Source: Actinobacteria bacterium UBA2272
Lineage (GTDB): Bacteria > Actinomycetota > Coriobacteriia > Anaerosomatales > Anaerosomataceae
NCBI GenBank assembly: GCA_002347725.1
Contig: DDXA01000004.1
Location: 806,001 to 870,000, forward strand
Length of the DNA stretch: 64,000 bases
Direction of reading: 5' to 3'
Position numbers and translations under genes: made by a program. Each line of letters begins with the position of its first letter. The first letter of the stretch is position 1. Positions 58,315 through 64,000 of the stretch are shown here, piece after piece. Under the pieces are notes generated by a model. It ran no database searches, had not been told where the DNA came from, and saw only the letters and a program-made list of their open reading frames with translations.

Positions 58315-59127
58315 ATGCGGGCGCAGGCGGGTGACTTCGTGCGGCGCGTGGGGGAGCACTACGACGCGCACGCACGCGACGACCTCCCGTGGCGCGCCAC
58401 TCGCGACCCGTACCGGGTTCTCATCTCCGAGGTGATGCTCCAACAGACGCAGGTCTTGCGGGTGCTGCCCAAGTACGCCGAGTTCCTGGAGGCGTTTCCC
58501 GACGTCAGCGCGCTTGCCGACGCGCCGCTTTCCGACGTGCTGCGCGTCTGGCAGGGCCTCGGCTACAACCGGCGCGCGCTCGCGCTCAAGCGCGCGGCCG
58601 AGACGATCGTAGCCGAGCATGGTGGCCGGGTCCCCGATACGCTCGAAGGGCTCACGGCGCTTCCCGGGATCGGTCACGCGACCGCGGCGCAGATCCTGAG
58701 TTTCGCCTTCGGCGTCGGCGTGCCGTTCATCGAGACCAACGTGCGCAGCGTCTATCTGCACGAGTTCTTCGGTGACGCCGAGGGCGTCCCGGACTCGGCG
58801 ATCCTCCCGCTTGTTGCGGCCACGCTGGACCACGAGCGCCCGCGCGAGTGGTTCTGGGCGCTCATGGATTACGGTACGCATCTCAAGGCGACGTTGCCCA
58901 ACCCGTCGCGTCGCAGCAGACACCACGTGCGGCAGGGGCGTTTCGAAGGGTCGGAGCGTCAGCTCCGGGGCCGACTGCTCGCATCGCTCACCGAGCGACC
59001 GGGACGCACCGCCGACGAGCTTGCCGCCTCGGCCGGCTTCGAGCCCGCCCGGGTGGCAACTGCGCTCGCCGCCCTTCAGTCGGAGGGGTTCGTCTCCTCC
59101 GAGGGCGGGCGCTGGCGCATCGGCTGA
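58315..59127 (+). CDS. MutY-like HhH-GPD DNA glycosylase lacking the iron-sulfur cluster, with a C-terminal wing
   Basis: 270 residues from ATG 58315, 8 nt after GGAGGG. MutY-type helices: DLPWRATRDPYRVLISEVML with the catalytic Glu in SEVMLQQTQV, HhH motif LPGIGHATAAQILSF. Where MutY has the catalytic Asp (VDTNV) this protein has Glu (FIETNVRSV). There are no cysteines after residue 190, so the four-Cys cluster loop is missing and is replaced by NPSRRSRHHVRQGRFEGS. The end (about 205-270) is a winged-helix module. This fits a clusterless MutY-like subfamily seen in various anaerobes and Archaea; the base specificity is uncertain. Confidence 0.82.
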   Translation: MRAQAGDFVRRVGEHYDAHARDDLPWRATRDPYRVLISEVMLQQTQVLRVLPKYAEFLEAFPDVSALADAPLSDVLRVWQGLGYNRRALALKRAAETIVAEHGGRVPDTLEGLTALPGIGHATAAQILSFAFGVGVPFIETNVRSVYLHEFFGDAEGVPDSAILPLVAATLDHERPREWFWALMDYGTHLKATLPNPSRRSRHHVRQGRFEGSERQLRGRLLASLTERPGRTADELAASAGFEPARVATALAALQSEGFVSSEGGRWRIG

Positions 59128-60293
59128 ACGCCGGTCGTGCGGGCGGCGTCGGCCTCAAGGACCCGGGCCGCCGCGTCGGTGGCCAGCCCGCGCTCGGCGC
59201 TGATGCGCGCGACGTCGTCGCTCTCGGCCCTGAGCGTGCGCGTGCCGTCGGGCATGCGGGCCACCTTGAACCGCGCAGTGCCGAGCGAGGTGGCGATCTC
59301 GGTCACGTCACGCTCGACGAGCCTGCGGTCGGCGGGTGTGATGCGCACGCCGAGCGTGCCGGTCTCGGCTATCATGCGCTCGGCCAGCCGGGGGACCTCA
59401 CTCTCGGCGGCGAGCACCGAGAGCATGGCCGCGGCCCGGCCCTTCTTCATGACGATGGGCGTCTGCCACACGTCGAGCGCACCCGCAGCGAGGAGGCGCG
59501 CCGCGGCGGTGGAGAGCTCCTCGGGCGTGAGGTGGTCGAGGTTCGTGTCGAGCACGGCCACCCGATCGTGGCCGTCAGGTACAGCGAGCGGTTCGCCGAC
59601 GATCAGGCGCGAGATGTTGGGCACGCCGAGGTCGCGAGTCCCGCAGCCGACGCCCGAGCGGCGTACGGTCATGGGCGGGATCATCCCGTAGCCGTCGGAA
59701 AACGCGGCCAGGAGCGCGGCGCCGGTCGGCGTGGTGAGCTCACCCGGGGCGGTTCCCGGCACCACGGGCACGCCCTCGAGGAGGCGCGCGGTGGCCGGCG
59801 CGGGGACGGGCAGCTCGCCGTGTTCGGTCATCACCGTGCCGCTTCCGACCGCCACCGGTGAGGCCACGAGGCGCTCGATCCGCAGGTCGCTCAGCGCGAG
59901 TGCGACGCCGAGGACATCGGCGAGCGTGTCGGCGGCGCCGATCTCGTGGAAGTGGACGTCGTCGATGTCCACCCCGTGGACGTCGGCCTCCGCACGTGCG
60001 AGCGCTTCGAGCGCGCGGAGCGCTCCGTCGCGCACCGGACTGTCGAGCGTTTCCGTCTCCAGCAACGCGCGCAGTTCCCGCCAGTGCCGCCGGGGCGCGT
60101 CGGGCTCGGTCACGATCAGGCCGAAGCCGGTCACGCCGTGCGAGCGGCGACGGTGCCAGGCCACATCGATACCGTCCAGGCCGAGGGCGACGAGTGCGGC
60201 CGTCAGACGCCCGGGATCGAACCCGGCATCGATCAGCGCGCCGAGGAACTTGTCGCCGGAGACCCCGGTCGAGCAGTCGAGGTACGCGATCAC
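59076..60293 (-). CDS. larC: LarC-family nickel-insertion protein (nickel-pincer cofactor biosynthesis)
   Basis: 405 residues from GTG 60293, overlapping larB by 4 nt. LarC inserts nickel into the pincer cofactor using CTP. Hallmarks: the N-terminal ML-YLDCSTGVSGDKFLGALI, DIDDVHFHEIGAADTLADVL with the His/Glu, GELPVPAPATARLLEGVPV, VVPGTAPGELTTPTGAALLA, and a second domain with VAVLDTNLDHLTPEELSTAA and VWQTPIVMKKGRAAAMLSVL. The gene is one continuous frame, unlike lactobacilli, where larC1 and larC2 are joined by frameshifting. Its 3' end overlaps the MutY-like gene by 52 nt. Confidence 0.93.
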   Translation of the reverse strand: MIAYLDCSTGVSGDKFLGALIDAGFDPGRLTAALVALGLDGIDVAWHRRRSHGVTGFGLIVTEPDAPRRHWRELRALLETETLDSPVRDGALRALEALARAEADVHGVDIDDVHFHEIGAADTLADVLGVALALSDLRIERLVASPVAVGSGTVMTEHGELPVPAPATARLLEGVPVVPGTAPGELTTPTGAALLAAFSDGYGMIPPMTVRRSGVGCGTRDLGVPNISRLIVGEPLAVPDGHDRVAVLDTNLDHLTPEELSTAAARLLAAGALDVWQTPIVMKKGRAAAMLSVLAAESEVPRLAERMIAETGTLGVRITPADRRLVERDVTEIATSLGTARFKVARMPDGTRTLRAESDDVARISAERGLATDAAARVLEADAARTTGVQPMRQRPPSEETNPSD

Positions 60294-61087
60294 GTGCCGT
60301 CCGCCTCCCCCGGGTCCGCGTGCTCGTCACAGGACCCGGCCGCGCGCTGGTTGATGCGGCTTGCGAGCGCCGCTGCACCGAAGCCGTTGTCGATGTTGAC
60401 CACACCCATGCCCGAGGCGCAGGAGTTGAGCATGCCGAGCAGTGCCGCGATGCCGCCGAGACTCGCGCCGTACCCCACCGAGGTGGGCACGGCGACCACC
60501 GGACACGAGACGAGCCCGGTGACGAGCGACGGGAGGGCCCCTTCCATGCCGGCGATCGCGACGATCACGTTGGCGTCACGGAGCACGTCGGCGTGGGCGA
60601 GCAGCCGGTGCACGCCAGCCACGCCCACGTCGTACAGGCGCGTGACGTGGTTGCCCATGACCTCGGCCGAGATGGCGGCTTCCTCGGCTACCGCATGGTC
60701 GGCAGTACCGCCGGTGGCTATCACGATGTGTCCGACGGCAGGGCGCGTCTCACGCCGGTCCACCACGATGAGCTGCGGCTTCTCGAAGTAGCGCGCGTCG
60801 AAGGCGACCTGGGCCACCGATTGGAAGTGCGCGGCCGTGGCTCGCGTGCCGAGGAACACGTCGCCGTGCTCGAGCATCTCGCGGGCGATCGAGCGGACCT
60901 GCGCGGGTGACTTGCCCTGACAGAAGACCACCTCGGCGAATCCACAGCGCAGCGCGCGGTGATGATCGACCTTCGCCTCGCCGAGGTCGGCGAAGGGCAG
61001 GTCGGTCAGGCGTGCCTCGGCCTCATCGGCGCTTACGCTGCCATCAGCGACCGAGCCGAGCAGCCGACGAAGCGCGTCCGGGTCCAT
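60290..61087 (-). CDS. larB: LarB, pyridinium-3,5-biscarboxylic acid mononucleotide synthase
   Basis: 265 residues; ATG 61087 with GAGGAGG upstream. First step of the nickel-pincer cofactor: carboxylation and hydrolysis of nicotinate-adenine dinucleotide. Motifs of the AIR-carboxylase-like fold: HRALRCGFAEVVFCQGKSPA, IVIATGGTADHAVAEEAA, RLYDVGVAGVHRLLAH, VIVAIAGMEGALPSLV and VAVPTSVGYGASLGGIAALL. larC follows with a 4-nt overlap; larE (sulfur insertion) and the racemase larA are not in the window. Confidence 0.93.
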   Translation of the reverse strand: MDPDALRRLLGSVADGSVSADEAEARLTDLPFADLGEAKVDHHRALRCGFAEVVFCQGKSPAQVRSIAREMLEHGDVFLGTRATAAHFQSVAQVAFDARYFEKPQLIVVDRRETRPAVGHIVIATGGTADHAVAEEAAISAEVMGNHVTRLYDVGVAGVHRLLAHADVLRDANVIVAIAGMEGALPSLVTGLVSCPVVAVPTSVGYGASLGGIAALLGMLNSCASGMGVVNIDNGFGAAALASRINQRAAGSCDEHADPGEADGT

Positions 61088-61148
61088 TGATCCTCCTCGT
61101 CAGGTGAGCCGTCGCGGGGGCGTCGGCCGGACAAACGTCTCTCGAAGG

Positions 61149-61154
61149 TTATAC
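61149..61154 (+). promoter_or_regulatory. candidate -10 of the diguanylate-cyclase gene
   Basis: TATACA at 61149-61154, with GGACAA about 16 nt upstream as a weak -35. The GTG start is 23 nt downstream. Confidence 0.35.
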
Positions 61155-61176
61155 ACTGTTCAGACACGGCGCGAGG

Positions 61177-62754
61177 GTGGGCAGGCACGTGCGGCTCTTC
61201 ACACTCATACATCAGATCGATCGGCGGGTGCGCTGGGGGCTCATCGGCCGTGCCGGGGCCGCGGCCTTCCTGGCGGTGCTCTACTTAACGTGGGCCAGAG
61301 TCGATCCCGGGTTCGGCGGCACGTTCGGGCTCGGCGCCATGTTGTACGTGATCTCCACGACCGTGATCGCCATCCTCGCGTTCCGTCCGAATCGGGTCTC
61401 GCTCGACACGCTCGTGCTGGTGGTCGCTGTCTCGGATGCCATCTGTCTCGGGTTGCTCACAGCAGCCACCGGGCACCTGGAGGATCCCTTCTACGCCTGG
61501 TATGTAGCCGACGCCGCGGTGTTCGCCGTGGTCTCACGGCGGCGCGAGAAGTGGTTGCTGCCGGGGCTCCTCGTCGTGTCGTATCTCACCGCTCACCTGC
61601 TCGGTCATCAGGTGGAGACGGCTATCCTGTACGTGTTCCTGCTCTTCAAGGTCACCGGCCTGCTTCTGATCGGTAGTGTCGTGGCGGCCGCTCTCGGTAG
61701 CCAGGAGCAGCGGAGCGCCGAGCTCGAGTCGCACCAAGACGAGGTGCTGGAGTTGTACACCCGGCTCGAGCAGAGCGTAGCCGAGTTGCGTGCCGTGACC
61801 GAGGTCACCGAGATCATCCACTCGACGCTTGATATCGAGACCGTGGGACCACGGTTGCTCGACATCCTGCACAAGGTGCTCAAGATCCCCGCGTCGTGCA
61901 TCTACGTCATCGACAAGACCAAGCAGGAGATGGTCTTCTCGGCGAGCAAGGGCGTCCCGGCAACGAGCATGCGCGGACTCTCGGGCATGGAGATCTCCGG
62001 TGCGGTGCCCGTCCCGGCGGACTCCGACGTGGCCTTCGGGTGCATCGAGCTCATCGACCACGCCGAGACGCTCGTCGTCTTCTGCGCCGATGCCGAGGTG
62101 ATCGATCGTCTGTCGCGTGACGACCGGATCGTGTTGCAGACGGTGGCCTCCGAGCTCGTGGTGGCCGTCGAGAACTCCCGTCTGTACAAACTCACCAAGC
62201 GGCTGGCCATCACCGACGAACTCACGGATCTCTTCAACTACCGCTACCTGCAGCAGCGCCTCGATGAGGAGATCGGCCGGGCCGACCGGTACGGCAAGCG
62301 GCTGTCGTTCCTCATGCTGGACGTGGACAACTTCAAGCGCGTGAACGACACGTACGGACACCGGGTGGGTGACGGCGTGCTCGCCGAGATCGGTCACGTG
62401 CTCAAGACGACCGTGCGCGAGGTCGACGTCGTGGCCCGGTACGGTGGCGAGGAGTTCTCGGTCGTCCTTCCCGAGACCGACGCGTCGGGCGCGTTCATAG
62501 TGGCCGAGAAGATCCGCGAGGCGATCAGTCTCACCCGCTTCCGGGACGAGAATGGCGAGCGCGAGATCCACGTGACCGTGAGCATCGGGCTGGCAAGCTA
62601 TCCGGTGCACGCGCACGACAAAGAGAGCCTGCTGCGGGCGGCCGACGACGCCGTCTATCGCGCCAAGGCAACGGGCAAGAATCGCGTTCGGGCACCCAAG
62701 CTGAGGCTCAGCCGCGTGCCGGCCGAAGAGACATCCGAGAGGATCCCCGAATGA
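61177..62754 (+). CDS. membrane diguanylate cyclase (six-helix N-terminus, coiled coil, GAF-like, GGDEF)
   Basis: 525 residues from GTG 61177 (GTG 61189 is an alternative). Residues about 10-165 form six hydrophobic helices. A coiled coil (about 175-205; ELESHQDEVLELYTRLEQSV) leads into a GAF-like domain (about 205-330). The GGDEF domain covers about 345-505: ITDELTDLFNYRYLQQRLDE, FLMLDVDNFKRVNDTYGHRV and the active-site GGEEF in RYGGEEFSVVLPE. It makes cyclic di-GMP from two GTP. No inhibitory RxxD site was seen just before GGEEF. Its stop overlaps pheA by 4 nt. Confidence 0.9.
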   Translation: MGRHVRLFTLIHQIDRRVRWGLIGRAGAAAFLAVLYLTWARVDPGFGGTFGLGAMLYVISTTVIAILAFRPNRVSLDTLVLVVAVSDAICLGLLTAATGHLEDPFYAWYVADAAVFAVVSRRREKWLLPGLLVVSYLTAHLLGHQVETAILYVFLLFKVTGLLLIGSVVAAALGSQEQRSAELESHQDEVLELYTRLEQSVAELRAVTEVTEIIHSTLDIETVGPRLLDILHKVLKIPASCIYVIDKTKQEMVFSASKGVPATSMRGLSGMEISGAVPVPADSDVAFGCIELIDHAETLVVFCADAEVIDRLSRDDRIVLQTVASELVVAVENSRLYKLTKRLAITDELTDLFNYRYLQQRLDEEIGRADRYGKRLSFLMLDVDNFKRVNDTYGHRVGDGVLAEIGHVLKTTVREVDVVARYGGEEFSVVLPETDASGAFIVAEKIREAISLTRFRDENGEREIHVTVSIGLASYPVHAHDKESLLRAADDAVYRAKATGKNRVRAPKLRLSRVPAEETSERIPE

Positions 62755-63572
62755 CGAAGATCGCCTTCCTGGGCCCCGTCGGCACGCATACGGAAGAGGC
62801 GCTGCTCTCGCTCGAGCTGGCCGAGGTCACACCGGTGCCGTTCCCGTCGATCGAAGACGTGTTCACCGCCGTGGAGCGCGGCAAGACCGCACTCGGCATC
62901 GTGCCGATCGAGAACTCGATCGAAGGGTCCGTGAACGCCACGCTCGACGGGTTGTCGGCCGGCGGCGATCTGACGATCCAGCGAGAGGTCGTGCGGGACA
63001 TCCACCACGCGCTCGTGGCCGCGCCCGGCGTGGGCCGCCATGAGATCACGGGCATCGTGAGCCATCCGCAGGCCTCGGCACAGTGTCGCAAGTGGCTGTC
63101 GATGGAACTCCCGGGGAAGGCCGTGGTGGCCGCAAACTCGACCGCCGAGGCCGTGCAGCGCGCCGTGGCCGAGCCGGGTCTCGGCGCTATCGGAACGAGG
63201 CTGGCGGCCGAGCTTCACGGCGCCGAGGTCATCGAGGACGCCATCGAGGACTACGGCGGCAATCAGACGCGTTTCGTGGTGATCGGCCGGGGGATCCAGC
63301 CGCGGACGGGCCACGACAAGACGTCGCTGGCGCTGTACATCCACGAGAGCAAGCCGGGTGCGTTGCTCATGATCCTCTCCGAGTTCGCGTACGGGCAGAT
63401 CAACCTCACCAAGATCCAGAGCCGGCCCACCAAGCGGCAGCTCGGCGACTACATGTTCTTCGTGGACTGCGAGGGGCATGTCTCCGATCCGCACGTGTCG
63501 CTCGCGCTCGACTGCCTCCGACTCAAGCTTCGCGAGGTACGCGTACTCGGTAGCTATCCGAACGCGCGGTAG
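62751..63572 (+). CDS. pheA: prephenate dehydratase
   Basis: 273 residues; ATG 62751 in a 4-nt overlap. It converts prephenate to phenylpyruvate for Phe synthesis. N-terminal FLGPVGTHTEEALLSLEL, IVPIENSIEGSVNATLDGL, HPQASAQCRKWL, AIGTRLAAELHGAEVI, the catalytic NQTRFVVIGRG (TRF), and the C-terminal ACT domain SKPGALLMILSEFAYGQINL followed by QSRP instead of the usual ESRP. A stand-alone (monofunctional) PDT, as usual in Actinobacteria. Co-translation with a diguanylate cyclase has no obvious functional basis. Confidence 0.93.
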   Translation: MTKIAFLGPVGTHTEEALLSLELAEVTPVPFPSIEDVFTAVERGKTALGIVPIENSIEGSVNATLDGLSAGGDLTIQREVVRDIHHALVAAPGVGRHEITGIVSHPQASAQCRKWLSMELPGKAVVAANSTAEAVQRAVAEPGLGAIGTRLAAELHGAEVIEDAIEDYGGNQTRFVVIGRGIQPRTGHDKTSLALYIHESKPGALLMILSEFAYGQINLTKIQSRPTKRQLGDYMFFVDCEGHVSDPHVSLALDCLRLKLREVRVLGSYPNAR

Positions 63573-63578
63573 GTCTCC

Positions 63579-64000
63579 ATGCCCCGCTACACCGTCGATC
63601 TGCACAATCACACGCCGCTCATCCCGAGCGACTACCGGGGCGACCCGGCCACCACGCCGCGCCAGATCGTGGAGCGGGCGCTCGACGCCGGGATCGACGT
63701 CTGGGGCATCGCGGACCACTTCAGCGTGGACTATGGTCCGCTCGTGGTGGCCGCAGCCGACGAAGTCTGCACCGAGACCGGTCGTCGGCTGCTCGTCATC
63801 CCCGGCGCCGAGATTCGCGTGCGGCACGAGAGGGAGGAAACGCACCTGGTCTGCCTCTTCCCGCCTGACCGGGTCGACGTTCGCTTCCGCGTGCTACTTG
63901 GGGTCCTCGGCCTGACCTCGCCGGTGGCCCCGCTCGCCGAGTTGCCACACTTCCACATCGAGCGCGATCCGCTCGACGTGGCGCGCATCGTCGATGCGAT
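63579..64000 (+). CDS. PHP-domain phosphatase-like protein (3' truncated by window end)
   Basis: About 140 codons from ATG 63579, 7 nt after pheA; the frame is still open at the right edge. PHP motifs: VDLHNHTPLI (first two metal His, HxH form), the GIADHFSVDYG Asp-His motif and IPGAEIRV (Glu ligand). These are the metal ligands of the histidinol-phosphatase/PolIIIA PHP family. The substrate cannot be told; the position after pheA suggests amino acid metabolism only weakly. Confidence 0.8.
   Translation, partial: MPRYTVDLHNHTPLIPSDYRGDPATTPRQIVERALDAGIDVWGIADHFSVDYGPLVVAAADEVCTETGRRLLVIPGAEIRVRHEREETHLVCLFPPDRVDVRFRVLLGVLGLTSPVAPLAELPHFHIERDPLDVARIVDA

Noticed and set aside
56118..58334. 738-codon open frame on the plus strand opposite the BNR/CWB2 gene
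   Set aside because: Antisense shadow; Gly/Arg/Val-rich and without a signal peptide or motif, while the minus-strand gene has a signal peptide and CWB2 repeats.
59076..60293. Programmed frameshift in larC
   Set aside because: Both LarC domains lie in one uninterrupted frame, so no frameshift is needed.
61534..62616. 360-codon open frame on the minus strand opposite the GGDEF gene
   Set aside because: Antisense shadow with Asp/His/Val/Leu composition; the GGDEF frame has all active-site motifs.
62655..63845. 396-codon open frame on the minus strand opposite pheA and the PHP gene
   Set aside because: Antisense shadow; it spans two well-supported plus-strand genes and has no recognisable domain.
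1..64000. CRISPR arrays, insertion sequences, integrases and rRNA genes
   Set aside because: No regularly spaced repeats, transposase motifs, terminal inverted repeats with flanking duplications, or rRNA sequence were seen in the window.

Overview
The window is a GC-rich (roughly two-thirds G+C), densely coded bacterial chromosome segment with about 59 protein genes and two tRNAs, and no sign of a mobile element, CRISPR array or rRNA. It reads as an actinobacterium of the class Coriobacteriia, probably a free-living or subsurface anaerobic lineage. The evidence is the fha-pstP-(SEDS/PBP)-pknB order typical of Actinobacteria, four proteins with CWB2 cell-wall-binding repeats, an NRMT-type Nramp transporter of the kind known from Eggerthella, multiheme c-type cytochromes, a two-gene SufC-SufB system and frequent GTG/TTG starts. 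This placement is an inference, not a phylogeny.

Layout. 1-6.1 kb: end of a UPF0182 membrane protein, an RlpA-like cell-wall protein, small membrane proteins, a stand-alone cyanophycin-synthetase N-domain protein, then a secreted DUF6345 protein (His/Cys clan-CD-like dyad) and a lipoprotein behind a promoter with a G10 tract. 6.1-8.7 kb: a T-box leader (ultrashort stem I, apparent isoleucine specifier) ahead of a PLP aminotransferase and D-Ala-D-Ala ligase. 8.7-12.2 kb: YtxH, PRC-barrel, GNAT, YbaK-like and polysaccharide deacetylase genes. 12.2-16.4 kb (minus strand): M-box riboswitch and terminator controlling an MgtE-like protein with a degenerate pore domain, an NRMT magnesium transporter and 5-formyl-THF cyclo-ligase. 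16.5-20.7 kb: HAD phosphatase, GNAT and an SsuABC-like ABC importer. 20.7-25.3 kb (minus): a seven-heme cytochrome with a sigma-54-like/palindromic promoter element, three receiver-only regulators and a hybrid kinase. 25.4-31.7 kb: rpiA, tRNA-Arg, a beta-helix/CWB2 surface protein, CapA-like protein, aldo-keto reductase and phosphoribosyltransferase. 31.8-40.5 kb (minus): signalling and cell-wall cluster with PASTA kinase, fused SEDS-transpeptidase, PP2C phosphatase, two FHA proteins and a second membrane kinase.

40.6-53.8 kb: DUF4177 and FKBP genes, an eleven-heme cytochrome fused to CWB2 repeats, VF530-like gene, tRNA-Leu, a large CWB2 surface protein, small membrane/lipoproteins, a HemN-like radical SAM enzyme, a CtaB-like prenyltransferase, small unknown genes and a 56-residue zinc-ribbon protein. 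53.9-64 kb: SufBC iron-sulfur assembly, a BNR/CWB2 surface protein, a clusterless MutY-like glycosylase, LarB and LarC (nickel-pincer cofactor), a GGDEF diguanylate cyclase, prephenate dehydratase and a truncated PHP-domain gene.

The recurring theme is the envelope: peptidoglycan synthesis under Ser/Thr-kinase control, surface proteins held by CWB2 repeats, and exported hemes. The strongest candidates for new biology are the wall-anchored multiheme cytochrome, the natural SEDS-transpeptidase fusion, and the M-box-controlled pair of NRMT plus a pore-degenerate MgtE-like protein.
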